From NCBI GenBank assembly GCA_015075625.1, contig JABTTZ010000001.1:1426001-1490000 (forward strand): 64,000 bases of DNA, written 5' to 3'. A model generated the notes under the pieces. That model was not told the DNA's origin and made no database searches. It saw nothing but the letters and a program-made list of their open reading frames with translations. Below are positions 24,983 through 33,475 of this stretch, piece after piece; within the stretch, counting starts at the first letter, position 1; every line of letters starts with the position of its first letter. The DNA is from Anaerolineales bacterium (GTDB lineage: Bacteria; Chloroflexota; Anaerolineae; Aggregatilineales; UBA2796). The translations under genes were made by a program, and so were the position numbers.

Positions 24983-25762
24983 ATGCGCTTCAGCCGTCCG
25001 CCCCTGCTCATCCCGCTTGGCTTGGTCGCCCTCGGTGTCGTGCTGCTTTTGGGCAACTTCCGCCTGATCGACGCCGGAACAATTTTGCGCTTTTCGCCTG
25101 CTCTGCTCATCGTTGCCGGGCTCCAACTGTTACTGCGTGGCGACGTCGGCTTGACATGGCAGATGCAAACCTTCGGCATCACACGGGGGACGGTGCGGAC
25201 GGCATCCTTAGAAGCAAGTGCTGGCGAACTCGATGTAAAAATCCGTGCGCTGCGGCGTGAAGGTCGTCTGATTGCCGGGCAATATACCGCCCGCAGCCGC
25301 CCCGAACTGGAAACACGGGGCGATCATGCCCGCTTGTTCATGCGGCGCGGTGCGGCGTGGGCATTTTCGCTGGCAGATTGGGAGGTCGGCTTGGCAAAAG
25401 ACCTTCCCTGGACACTGCTGATCAGCACACATTTGGGTGAACTTGATATTGATCTCGCCAACGTCCGCGTGAATCAAGCAGATTTCGCTACTGGATTTGG
25501 CGATATTCGCCTTATCTTGGGCGATGGCATTGCTGGTGGAGTTCGGGCAAGCAGCACCTTTGGGCATATCACCATCGTCGTTCCGAACGAGGTTGAAGCC
25601 GTGATCCGCGTCGCAGACCGCCCCCTTGCCCGCCTTCAGGTTGACGAGTCACGGTTTCTGATGGTGCAGCCTGGGCTTTACGCCACACTCGGCTACCGCG
25701 AGGCAGAAGGCTTGATCTACTGCGAGGTGGGCAGCACCTTCGGCGTTGTGCGCGTGAACTAA
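24983..25762 (+). CDS. Membrane protein with LiaF/toastrack-like C-terminal domain
   Basis: 259 residues. Two short hydrophobic segments lie near the N terminus (LLIPLGLVALGVVLLLGNF; LRFSPALLIVAGLQLLL), the LiaI/DUF5668 arrangement, joined to a repetitive beta-rich domain (residues about 75-259). That domain has TSLEAS-like strands and GLAKDLPWTLLISTHLGELDIDL, resembling the toastrack/DUF2154 fold of LiaF-like proteins. These proteins often modulate envelope-stress signalling or adopt adhesin-like beta solenoids. It starts 13 bases after the DprE2-like gene and is probably in the same transcript. Confidence 0.75.
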   Translation: MRFSRPPLLIPLGLVALGVVLLLGNFRLIDAGTILRFSPALLIVAGLQLLLRGDVGLTWQMQTFGITRGTVRTASLEASAGELDVKIRALRREGRLIAGQYTARSRPELETRGDHARLFMRRGAAWAFSLADWEVGLAKDLPWTLLISTHLGELDIDLANVRVNQADFATGFGDIRLILGDGIAGGVRASSTFGHITIVVPNEVEAVIRVADRPLARLQVDESRFLMVQPGLYATLGYREAEGLIYCEVGSTFGVVRVN

Positions 25763-25835
25763 CGCCCGCACCTCGCTATCGCGTTATCTGCTCAAAGGCT
25801 GATCCTGCCAACCGAGATCGTGTAGAAATCATCCC

Positions 25836-26990
25836 GTGAAAAAAACGCGCCGCCGTCTGTTTCGCTTTACCCTCACCCTTTTGATTTCGCTTCTCCTTGT
25901 GGAGGGGTTTCTTCGCCTTGCCTATCCACGCCTTCCGCAAGGGATACAAATTGCCTTACGGTTTGTCCGCCTAACGCCCTTCAGCGATCAGCGCCTCGCC
26001 CCCCTTCCGCTTTGGCAAAGTGACCGCCATTACCAAATGATCGCCATGCCAGATGTCCGCGACAGCCGCCAAGCGGGGAGCATCAATGCGCAATTCACGG
26101 TGAATACCTACCGCTGGTGGATCGGGCGGGTTGGCTTTCGCAGCCCTCAACCCGAAAATGGGCGCGTTGAGGCACTCGCCCTCGGTGATTCGCACACCTT
26201 TTGCTATGTCGATGATGCCGATTGCTATGTCACCCGTCTAAGCGCTCTGTTAGGCGTCTCCATCGCTAATTTTGGGCAAACCGCCACCGGTTCGGTCAGC
26301 CACGAGCGGCTTTACACGGATTTCGTGGCGAACCTTCCCATTGGGCAGCCCGCCCTTGTGATCTGGCAGTTCTATGGCAACGATTTCAACGATGATTACG
26401 GGCTTGCTCTGCTCAACGGGACGAACAAAACAGCGCCGCCGCCAGAAACGATCCGAGAACGCTCTCCCTTTACCGCATGGCTGGTCGAAAACTCTGCCCT
26501 CGCCGCCCTGATCGATTTTTTTCAATCGGCGGCAGACTATGCCCTGTTTGTCGATCCTTACGGCGTGAGCGTTCATGGACAGACGATGCTCTTTGGACGC
26601 CCCTACCTCCGTGCCAGTTTTGACCTGACTGAACCGCGTAATCAAGAGGGGGAAGAACTGACTTACGCGGCAGTTCGCGCCGTGCGAGGGCGTGTGGAAG
26701 GAAACGGCGGGCGCTTTGTGATGATCCTGATGCCCACCAAAGAAGAAGTTTACCGCAGCCTGACCGCGCCAATCCTCGGTGCAGAAACCTTTCAGACACT
26801 GGAAACGCCGCGCTTGCGGATGGCTGACTTTTGCCAGCGGGAAGGCATTGCCTACCTTGATCTGAGCGATGTGTTAGGGGCGGCGGCGGCGCGGGGGGAA
26901 CTCGTCTTTTTCCCGGACGATATCCATCTCAACCCCCTCGGCAACCGCCTTGTAGCAGAGGCAATCGCCGCATGGGTGAGAGATAGGTAG
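25836..26990 (+). CDS. Membrane-anchored SGNH/GDSL hydrolase-like protein
   Basis: 384 residues from a GTG. An N-terminal membrane helix (about 8-25) follows a basic start (MKKTRRRLF). The SGNH landmarks are present: ALGDSHTF (block I nucleophile Ser), IWQFYGNDFNDD (GxND block III) and DDIHLNPLGN (block V Asp and His). The family includes polysaccharide O-acetyl esterases and AlgJ/AlgX-like acetyltransferases. At the end of the Wzz/DprE envelope block it probably modifies a cell-surface glycan, but direction (adding or removing acyl groups) cannot be told. Confidence 0.82.
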   Translation: MKKTRRRLFRFTLTLLISLLLVEGFLRLAYPRLPQGIQIALRFVRLTPFSDQRLAPLPLWQSDRHYQMIAMPDVRDSRQAGSINAQFTVNTYRWWIGRVGFRSPQPENGRVEALALGDSHTFCYVDDADCYVTRLSALLGVSIANFGQTATGSVSHERLYTDFVANLPIGQPALVIWQFYGNDFNDDYGLALLNGTNKTAPPPETIRERSPFTAWLVENSALAALIDFFQSAADYALFVDPYGVSVHGQTMLFGRPYLRASFDLTEPRNQEGEELTYAAVRAVRGRVEGNGGRFVMILMPTKEEVYRSLTAPILGAETFQTLETPRLRMADFCQREGIAYLDLSDVLGAAAARGELVFFPDDIHLNPLGNRLVAEAIAAWVRDR

Positions 26991-27238
26991 CGGGTTCACC
27001 TCACCCCTGGCAGCCCGCCTTCGGTGTGTTCCCCCTTTTCTGCTGATCTCAGTTTCGTGCTTTAGCACAGGGACAAGGCATCCTATCTTGGTTCACAATG
27101 CTCGTGGCAGCTCATGTGCAGACACCCCTTAGAGGAATTGGTTCGCTTAAGGGGCATCGTTTAGACGCCTTTCGGGTTCTCTATTCAGGTGTATTATCTC
27201 GATAGTATCAAATTTCACCTCAGGGGTGGGGTTTTTCC
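26991..27238. other. Spacer with CTTTAGC-type hairpin remnant
   Basis: No gene seen. Near 27040-27070 there is CTGCTGATCTCAG, as in the 11.3 kb hairpin, then GTGCTTTAGCAC, both fragments of the genome's dispersed hairpin repeats. 27180-27235 probably holds the promoter and GGGGTGGGG ribosome site of the next gene. Confidence 0.4.
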
Positions 27239-28363
27239 ATGACGACGACCAATTTTTCTGGTGGGCAAATTGTGCGCTGGACATTCGTCATCTTGGCGAT
27301 TCTGATTGGGGTAGCAGCCGCATGGTGGACGAAAGACATCCTCATGCTGACACTGACCGCCATTGTCTTTTCCATTCTTCTGACGACGCCCATCCGCTTT
27401 TTCGTCCGTCGGGGCATTCCCCGCCCACTTGCCATCCTCTTAACGATGCTGCTGATTATCATTGGCATCAGCGTTGCCTCGGCAGCCATTTTGCCCGGGT
27501 TATTACAGCAGTTCCAGATTTTGGTCACAACCGCCATTCCTAATGCGTGGGATTTGCTGCAAAAAGAACTGCGCCCAGAGGTGTTGATCCAACGCTACCC
27601 CTTTCTACAGGGATTTATCGAACAAAATGCCGATTTTCCCGCCCAAATCTTGAATCAGATCGTCGCCGGATTGGGGGCGCTTTCTGGTCAGGTATTCCCT
27701 GTCATAGGCGGCATTGTTGGCTTCATCGTCAGCCTTCTCATTATCATTTTCCTCAGCCTCTATTTTATTGCCGACCCCAACACCCATTGGCGGGGGATGC
27801 TCCGCCTCATCCCGGTGAGCTATCGCCCCCGTGCGCGGGAAATCCTTGTGCGGTTGGATTTCTCTCTGCGGCGCTTCTTACAGGCGCAGATCATTATTAT
27901 GGTTCTAACCGGACTGGCGACGGCATTGGGCATGGCAATTTTGGGTGTGCCGCTCTCTGGGGCGCTCGGCGCTATTACAGGCTTGTTTAGCTTTGTCCCC
28001 AACTTTGGACCGCTGATTGCCCTGATTCCCACCCTTGCGGTGGCAATCCTAAACACACCCCAACAGCTAATCCTCGTCTTATTGGTCTTTTTTGGGATTC
28101 AAACGATTGTCAGCCAGATCGCAGCCCCACTGATGATCGGGAACGAACTGAACATGCCTCCGGCGCTCATTTTGCTTTCGCAGTTGTTCGCTGGCATCTT
28201 CTTTGGTTTTTTGGGGCTGCTGCTGTCCGTTCCCCTAGCGATTATCGTGATCGTCTTGGTGAAGGAAGTCTATGTCCACGATATTTTAGGAGATACAGAT
28301 CGCGGCGGGAAGCGCACCACCCTAGAGGTTGAGGCGATGCTTTCGGATAAGGTGGGGCATTAG
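27239..28363 (+). CDS. AI-2E family (TqsA/PerM-like) transporter
   Basis: 374 residues with seven to eight predicted membrane helices in the family arrangement: two close N-terminal helices (WTFVILAILIGVAAAWWT), a hydrophilic stretch (about 110-140), then paired helices. The conserved C-terminal segments PNFGPLIALIPTLAVAI and FFGIQTIVSQIAAPLMIG are present. Members export autoinducer-2, other small molecules or act as Na+/H+ antiporters, so the substrate is open. It is a single gene with repeats on both sides. Confidence 0.92.
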   Translation: MTTTNFSGGQIVRWTFVILAILIGVAAAWWTKDILMLTLTAIVFSILLTTPIRFFVRRGIPRPLAILLTMLLIIIGISVASAAILPGLLQQFQILVTTAIPNAWDLLQKELRPEVLIQRYPFLQGFIEQNADFPAQILNQIVAGLGALSGQVFPVIGGIVGFIVSLLIIIFLSLYFIADPNTHWRGMLRLIPVSYRPRAREILVRLDFSLRRFLQAQIIIMVLTGLATALGMAILGVPLSGALGAITGLFSFVPNFGPLIALIPTLAVAILNTPQQLILVLLVFFGIQTIVSQIAAPLMIGNELNMPPALILLSQLFAGIFFGFLGLLLSVPLAIIVIVLVKEVYVHDILGDTDRGGKRTTLEVEAMLSDKVGH

Positions 28364-28574
28364 ATGGGGTAGAGCCGCGTGGATTCCCCCCTTTCCCCTT
28401 GCGAGGGACGTAGGGCTAGGGCGCGGATGCCCAGGGGGCGCCCCTACTTAAGAGAAAACCTCTATGCCTGTGTTTGCCTTCAAGCCCCGAAAGGGTGGCT
28501 ACTCTCAGCCCGCTGCTTTAGCGGCGGGCGCTCACGAGCGGCAATGGGACGGGGTGCGAGAAAGTCAACAGACC
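28364..28574. repeat. Dispersed repeat copy reaching the stop codon of the next gene
   Basis: Contains GCGGATGCCCAGGGGGCGCC-type sequence at about 28424-28444, the GCCCGCTGCTTTAGCGGCGG core at 28508-28529 and the right end GTCAACAGACCTTA at 28565-28578. This is the same order as in the 5.7 and 53.5 kb elements. The right end overlaps the stop codon of the minus-strand TIM-barrel gene. Confidence 0.6.
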
Positions 28575-29513
28575 TTACTCCTCGTCGGTAACTCGCGTTG
28601 TGCCGATGCCTGCTTTCAGATCGTGCAAGCGGCGGTAGGTTGCCTGAAAGGTGAGTGCATCGGCAACATGAAAGGGATCGGGCGCCTCAGCGGCGATCAC
28701 CCCCCGCGCTTCGGCATCGACCAGCGCTTGGAGCAGTTCGCGATAGCGCATGTCTGATTCGTTCAGCGGAAGGTGCTGCTTTTCGCCCTTTTCGCCGTAT
28801 TCAATGCCCGATAGGTGGCAGTGGAGCGACTCCAACCCGCTTTGCCCTAGCCCATCCTTCACCGCCTTCACCATGCGGGCAAATTCCTTGTAGCTGTTGT
28901 CTTTCCCCGTGCGGGCGTGGAGGTGAGCAAAATCAATCGCTGGCAGCACACCGGGGACATCGCGCCCTAGTTGAATTGTCTCCTCAAGCGTCCCGAACAT
29001 CGCCCCCTTGCCCATTGTCTCTGGGCGAAGCGTGACGTGGACGCCCTCGTTTTTCAAAATCGTCGTGATCTCGCGGAGTTTGTCACGGACGCGATCATAG
29101 ACGGTTTCGGGGGGTTGGTTGTGGTAGGAACCCGGATGAAAGATAATATCTCGCGCTCCGGCGAGATAGCCCTTGCGGGCGGCAAGAAGCAAGCGTTCAT
29201 CGCTTTTGCGCATCAGGTCATCGGTTTGGCTGTTTAGGTTGATGTAGTAAGGGGCGTGAACACTCAGGCTGACGCCGTATTGTTCAGCCGCCGCCTTGAT
29301 CGCCGCACAGGATTCATCGGTGACGCGCACGCTCTGCACCCAAGCAATTTCAAGGTGATCCAGCCCTAGCGCCCGTGCGTGGGCAATGGCAAGGGGTGTT
29401 CCCCCTGGGTGCGGTGTGCTGCTTGGAGCGCCCACCGTCCCAAAGCGAATGGCATCCGTCGTTGGCTGATGGTGGGCTTTGGGGGTGCGGGGCGCGGCTG
29501 TTGTTTTAGGCAT
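28575..29513 (-). CDS. AP endonuclease family 2 / endonuclease IV-like TIM-barrel protein
   Basis: 312 residues. After a basic N-terminal tail comes a TIM barrel with endonuclease IV-type metal-ligand segments: LSVHAPYYINL, DIIFHPGSYHNQ, TLRPETMGKG (Glu), PAIDFAHLHARTG and LHCHLSGIEYGEKGEKQHLPL. This pattern matches Nfo-like enzymes that cleave DNA at abasic sites using three zinc ions, particularly the shorter archaeal/Chloroflexi group. Xylose-isomerase-like sugar enzymes share the fold and are the main alternative. It is transcribed alone, and its stop lies within a repeat end. Confidence 0.8.
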   Translation of the reverse strand: MPKTTAAPRTPKAHHQPTTDAIRFGTVGAPSSTPHPGGTPLAIAHARALGLDHLEIAWVQSVRVTDESCAAIKAAAEQYGVSLSVHAPYYINLNSQTDDLMRKSDERLLLAARKGYLAGARDIIFHPGSYHNQPPETVYDRVRDKLREITTILKNEGVHVTLRPETMGKGAMFGTLEETIQLGRDVPGVLPAIDFAHLHARTGKDNSYKEFARMVKAVKDGLGQSGLESLHCHLSGIEYGEKGEKQHLPLNESDMRYRELLQALVDAEARGVIAAEAPDPFHVADALTFQATYRRLHDLKAGIGTTRVTDEE

Positions 29514-29546
29514 ATATCCAATTACCTTTGCTGCTGATATATGATA

Positions 29547-29709
29547 CTTATTAACTCACCTTACGCAGTTGGGTTTGTTCACCCCGTATTCGTCGAAAGG
29601 GGCAGTTTGAGGGGGAAGCCCCCTCAAAAAAGTGCATTCCCCCTCTCCCGCGTGGCGGGAGAGGGGGCTAGGGGGTGAGGGTCTGTGCCTAAGGTGAGTT
29701 ATTAATAAG
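29547..29709. repeat. MITE-like element, CTTACGCAGTTG family, copy 1
   Basis: Ends are inverted: CTTATTAACTCACCTTA at 29547-29563 and TAAGGTGAGTTATTAATAAG at 29690-29709. Inside are TTACGCAGTTG, GTATTCGTCGAAAGGGG and a GGGGGAAGCCCCCTC hairpin plus a GGCGGGAGAGGGGG segment. No coding capacity. Confidence 0.75.
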
Positions 29710-29796
29710 ATGTTGCGTGCCATTGTTCTCATCCCTCTCATCCTGCCCCTTTGCAACCACAGGGTAAACGAAACCACGTGCGTAAGTCTTATTTAG

Positions 29797-29950
29797 AACT
29801 TACGCAGTTGAACGTGTTTCCCCCGTATTCATCGAAAGGGGATGTTTGAGGACGAAGCCCACTCAAACAATGGATTCCCCCTTCTCCCAGTGGGAGAGCA
29901 GGTACATACCGAAGGCGGGTCGCAGGGGATGAGGGCAACTGCGCAACGTC
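29797..29950. repeat. MITE-like element, CTTACGCAGTTG family, copy 2
   Basis: A second copy 90 bases downstream: ACTTACGCAGTTG at about 29799, CCCGTATTCATCGAAAGGGG, GTTTGAGG...CCACTCAAAC, ending with CAACTGCGCAACG near 29937-29949, roughly the inverse of the start. A third, partial copy lies at 53.60-53.70 kb. With copy 1 it fills most of the 515-base gap 29514-30028. Confidence 0.7.
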
Positions 29951-30028
29951 TATTATTGTACTCGACTGGTCGGAAAGACCAGAATAGATCGCACCGCCTT
30001 GCTATACACTTACCAGATAGGGATCACC

Positions 30029-30775
30029 ATGACCACTGAACGAGATCGCTATGCCGAACGGATGATGAATCCACCAGCCCCACTGGATCGGAAACGTGTC
30101 CTCACCATCGCCTTTATCGCCTTTGTCGTCGTCTTTTTTCTGTGGCAGACGCGAAGTATTATCCTCTACCCGTTTTACCTGCTTGTCACCTACGTTCACG
30201 AGATGGGGCATGGCTTGGCGGCAGTTTTTACGGGGGGGCGCTTCGTCAGTTTTCATGTCTACCCCAATGGGGCGGGGGTTGCTTATACGGACGGCGGCAA
30301 CCAACACCTGATCTTGGTGGCGGGGTATGTGGGAACGGCGCTTTTTGGGGCGATGCTGCTCTACCTCGCCAACCGTGTCCGACGTGTGACGTTGGTGTCC
30401 TATGGAATGGCGGCTTTTTCATCCTCTCTGCGCTCTTTTTGGCGGTTCGGGCGGCTGGAATATGATCACCGCAATCACCGCCTTTTTGCCATTATGATCG
30501 GTGTGACGGCAGGGGTAGGGTTCATTGCCCTTGCCCGCTATGGCAACCGCACGGCGAATGTCTTGATTTTGAACACCTTCGCCTTCATCATCGGCTTTAA
30601 TGTCATCAATGACTTCCTCTACCTGTTTAACAACCAAACCATTGGGATTGACGATATTCCGAATGATGCCGCAGCCATGGCAAAACTGACCAGTACTCCT
30701 ACGGCGTCGTGGATCATTCTTTGGCTGATGATCTCTATTTTGATGATGGGCATCGCCGCGATTTACGCTTTGTAG
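30029..30775 (+). CDS. M50-family (site-2-protease-like) membrane metallopeptidase
   Basis: About 248 residues from the ATG at 30029. The zinc motif HEMGH lies in a membrane helix (YLLVTYVHEMGHGLAAVFTGGRF). Several further hydrophobic helices follow, including one with an Asn-Asp motif (FNVINDFLYLF) that could supply the third ligand. The pattern fits the M50B-like group (PF13398). Such proteases cut membrane-embedded anti-sigma factors or regulators, but no obvious substrate gene is adjacent. It stands between a repeat block and the receiver fusion gene. Confidence 0.87.
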   Translation: MTTERDRYAERMMNPPAPLDRKRVLTIAFIAFVVVFFLWQTRSIILYPFYLLVTYVHEMGHGLAAVFTGGRFVSFHVYPNGAGVAYTDGGNQHLILVAGYVGTALFGAMLLYLANRVRRVTLVSYGMAAFSSSLRSFWRFGRLEYDHRNHRLFAIMIGVTAGVGFIALARYGNRTANVLILNTFAFIIGFNVINDFLYLFNNQTIGIDDIPNDAAAMAKLTSTPTASWIILWLMISILMMGIAAIYAL

Positions 30776-30908
30776 ACCAAAAACAGGCGAGAGTAACTGG
30801 TTGAGGGGATTTCTCATGGCGTCTTTGTCCTGAGGACAAACCATTTTCCAACCCACTGCCGATCATTTTCGCGCTACAATGCAAGGTAGCAAGGTATGAG
30901 CGCGTGCG

Positions 30909-31349
30909 ATGACCGTCAAAATTCTGATTGTAGACCCCGATATTTCCTTCAGCGTGCCGATCAAGCGGGCGCTAGAGCAGCGCGGTGATTATCGCGTTCA
31001 TACCTTTGCCAGTGGGCAGCCCGCACTGGAAATGCTTCAACGCGATGCCCACGATGTGGTGATCCTTGACGCGGATATTGCCGACATTGCCCTTCCCGCC
31101 CTGATCCATGCCATGCGGCGCGTCCAACCCTGGCTGTATGTCATGATCAGCACGACGCCAGATCGAGATAAGCCCGCCGTCCGTCCCCTCAATGTGCAAG
31201 GGATGATTGCTAAGCCCTACCTTGCCCGCAATCTGATTCATGCCCTAAGTGCGGCGGTGCGCTGGATCGAAGTGCGCCGCACGGCGACGGGCGGACGCGG
31301 GGCAGCCGAGCAACCCCTAGCGAGCCGCTTCGCACGCTTGCTACCCTAA
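30909..31349 (+). CDS. Receiver domain: N-terminal part of a frameshifted REC-roadblock-transposase-like protein
   Basis: The first about 120 residues form a receiver-like domain: ILIVDPDISF, VVILDADIAD with the acceptor-position Asp, and MIAKPYLARN. The usual Thr/Ser region reads VMISTTPD. After about 31300 the coding signal moves to other frames, and the stop at 31347 probably results from a one-base shift. In the neighbouring frame the reading runs on without interruption into an acidic, Pro-rich linker. I therefore treat this as the 5' part of one gene reaching 32882. If the shift is genuine it would be a 146-residue stand-alone receiver. Confidence 0.75.
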   Translation: MTVKILIVDPDISFSVPIKRALEQRGDYRVHTFASGQPALEMLQRDAHDVVILDADIADIALPALIHAMRRVQPWLYVMISTTPDRDKPAVRPLNVQGMIAKPYLARNLIHALSAAVRWIEVRRTATGGRGAAEQPLASRFARLLP

Positions 31350-31904
31350 CTATTCCCGACGCGCCGCCCTCTCTAGAGGATACGCCGAATCTAGGGAGGA
31401 AGCTAACTAGTGGGGCAATCAGCGAGCCGCCCATTCCCGACGACGCCACTGCCCGCGATGTGTTCCGGCGCACCAGCAAGCCGCTGCCTCCCGAACCGCC
31501 CTTCCCGAAGAGGCGACAACGCCCACCGTGAACGTGGCGGGTCGCACCAGTGATTCCGCCCCGCCCCCACCAGACAGCCTCCTGAAATGCCGCCGGAGGA
31601 AGCCCAAACGCTGGTGGAGGCGTCCCTTGCAGCGCTGGCATTAGAGATCACCGATGACGCCACAATCCCGTTGGAACGTCTGCCAGAGGCATTCGAGAGC
31701 AGTTCGGAACACCTTCCGCCGGATGCCCGTCCCACCTTCAACCCCTAGCGCTTTGGCAGCACGCCGATGATTTGAATGAGCCAACCCTTGTGGAGGCGCG
31801 CCAACCCTCCCCGCATCCCTTCAGGGTGAGCCTTCCGACGTGCTTGAAGATGACATGGCGCGAACCTTCCGCACCCTGATTGGGAGGAGACTTCCCCACA
31901 ACCC
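31350..31904 (+). pseudogene. Frameshifted linker between receiver and roadblock-like domain
   Basis: No single frame is open, but consecutive pieces read as typical acidic/proline-rich linker with the host's codon bias. They include TIPDAPPSLEDTPNLGRKL (from 31349), PEEATTPTVNVAGRTSDSAP (about 31500), PPEMPPEEAQTLVEASLAAL (about 31585) and GEPSDVLEDDMARTF (about 31827). DWEETSPQPVSDAPAPEAD then joins the next frame at 31905. About five single-base shifts would restore one gene from 30909 to 32882. Confidence 0.7.
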
Positions 31905-32882
31905 GTGAGCGATGCCCCTGCCCCAGAGGCTGACATAGCTCATCCGCCGCCACCCCCGGCTGATGCGGCAGACGCGCCTGAACCGGTCACTATGTTGGCA
32001 CGGATGGCGCTTTACCTCACACAGATCACCACCGGCTCAGCAGCGCGGGCAGCGCTCTTAATTCAGGATGGCAGCCTGATTGCCCAATCGGGCGGGATTT
32101 CGGAACAGGACATACGCGGCTGTGTGGCGGATGTTGCAAAGGCGTGGTCAAAAGGGGCGGCGGGACCATCCCCTGAATCAACTCCGGCAAAACTGAGTTA
32201 TGTGGAACTGCCAAGCGGTAGCGATTACCTGATGTATTCGGTGCAGACGGTGGAAGGGATGATCCTTGTCATGCTGTTCCCCGGTGATGTGCCGTTGGGA
32301 ACGATCCGCAAACAGGCAAGTTCCCTGCGCGGGGCGTTGATCAGCGTCCCTGATAGCGCCGAGGCAGTCGAATCTGAGGCAGTCACTGCTGACTCTGAGG
32401 CGGCGACGACACTTCCCTCCCGCCCCACAGATATGATTCCGCCCGAAGGGCTGCGCGAGGCGCTGACCATTGCCTCCCCTCTCGCCAGCACGCCGGAGTC
32501 GCCCGCTCTCGCTGCGCCGTCCAGCCCAGAACGCCCCACTGTCCCTTACGCCGCGTTCACCTTTGTTTGGCTCCCACGCAGCGGCACGCTGAGCGATTAT
32601 CAGGTGGCAATGCTCCCTACCTGGTTAGAACGGGCGGCGCTGCCGAGGTTTTGGGATATTGAGAGTGTGCAAGGGCAGCCAACGCACGCGGTGATCCACC
32701 TGCGCTTGCCGGAAGGGACATCGCCCTACGAGGCGCGAACGACCCTTCAGCAAGAAACCGCGCTGAGCGCCGGAGCTGATGATTTTTGGGCAGAGGTCTA
32801 TTATCTTGTGACGGGGGGGCGGGAGGTGACCCCCCAAGAGGTGGCAAATTTATTGGAATTCCACCGCGAGGCGGCGGGGTAA
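31905..32882 (+). CDS. Roadblock/LC7-like plus IS200/Y1-transposase-like domain protein (3' part of fused gene)
   Basis: 325 residues in this frame, beginning at a GTG that is probably internal. Residues about 28-140 (MLARMALYLTQITTGSAARAALLIQDGSLI ... ILVMLFPGDVPLGTIRKQASSL is the run of the domain, given here in part) resemble a roadblock/LC7 fold. After an acidic linker, residues about 215-325 resemble the IS200-like (Y1/RAYT) transposase fold: YAAFTFVWLPRSGTLSDYQV, FWDIESVQGQPTHAVIHLRL, and the closing FWAEVYYLVTGG-EVTPQEV. The HUH pair is disturbed (THAVIH) and no catalytic Tyr stands at the usual helix, so DNA cleavage is unlikely. It would be a domesticated domain tied to a receiver. 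The domain calls are by pattern only. Confidence 0.6.
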   Translation: MSDAPAPEADIAHPPPPPADAADAPEPVTMLARMALYLTQITTGSAARAALLIQDGSLIAQSGGISEQDIRGCVADVAKAWSKGAAGPSPESTPAKLSYVELPSGSDYLMYSVQTVEGMILVMLFPGDVPLGTIRKQASSLRGALISVPDSAEAVESEAVTADSEAATTLPSRPTDMIPPEGLREALTIASPLASTPESPALAAPSSPERPTVPYAAFTFVWLPRSGTLSDYQVAMLPTWLERAALPRFWDIESVQGQPTHAVIHLRLPEGTSPYEARTTLQQETALSAGADDFWAEVYYLVTGGREVTPQEVANLLEFHREAAG

Positions 32883-32919
32883 CTGTGTTTTAGGGGATTC
32901 CGAACCACCTTCTGATCCC

Positions 32920-33272
32920 TCATACCCCCTCATGGGGGATAAGCTCCACCGTGAGTCCGCTACCCCAACCGTATTTGGCATCCATAAGCGCGGCTATGGC
33001 GGAGATCAACGCCGGATCGTCTTCCGGGGAGGATGCGCCCCCCCCCGTGTAGGGGGACGATGGGCGGCGTTATCTTCCCGCGTGCCGATGCTGAAGGTGA
33101 CCAGTGGGTTTGCCATAATATTGCGCACCCAATGCGCTTTATCGCCCGACTCGGCAACCATGTAATAACACCCCTCATGTTCGACAAACCAAATTTCGAT
33201 CTGGCGCGGTTCGCCAGAGGTGCGCCCTGTCGTTGTTAGGTAGAGAAAAACAGAATTAGCATCGCTTGTCAT
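32920..33272 (-). pseudogene. Deazaflavin (F420)-dependent nitroreductase-family protein, frameshifted
   Basis: The 5' part (33272 to about 33047) reads VFLYLTTTGRTSGEPRQIEI, CYYMVAESGDKAHWVRNI and ANPLVTFSIGTRE, the Ddn/pyridoxamine-oxidase-like pattern. At a run of nine C (33038-33046) the frame is lost. In another frame the family's C terminus appears (DDPALISAIAALMDAKYGWG, then LTVELIPHEGV and a stop at 32920). One or two base changes restore a protein of about 117 residues. It is probably a sequencing indel rather than a dead gene. Members bind F420 or a flavin; the substrate is unknown. Confidence 0.75.
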
Positions 33273-33475
33273 GGATCAGCCCTCATCCTATCCGTTTGCC
33301 AAACTGTGGCGTATTTAGGGTGTGTTGAATCTGTAATCAGAAAATGCGCCCATGCCCCATGCCGTGAGTCCCGTGCTAAAGCACGAGGCTGAAAGCAGGG
33401 GAAGAGAAATCCATACCCTACCGTAGGGACTCCTCTCTAGGGCGTCCGCTTTACCCTGTGTGGTTGACCATTCGG
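33273..33475. repeat. Repeat remnants between two minus-strand genes
   Basis: TAGGGTGTGTTGAATCTGTAA at 33316 matches the left end of the element at 53476. GTGCTAAAGCAC and GGCTGAAAGCAG hairpin pieces follow, then CCGTAGGGAC...AGGGCGTCC of the GGACGCCC repeat. No gene seen. Confidence 0.5.
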
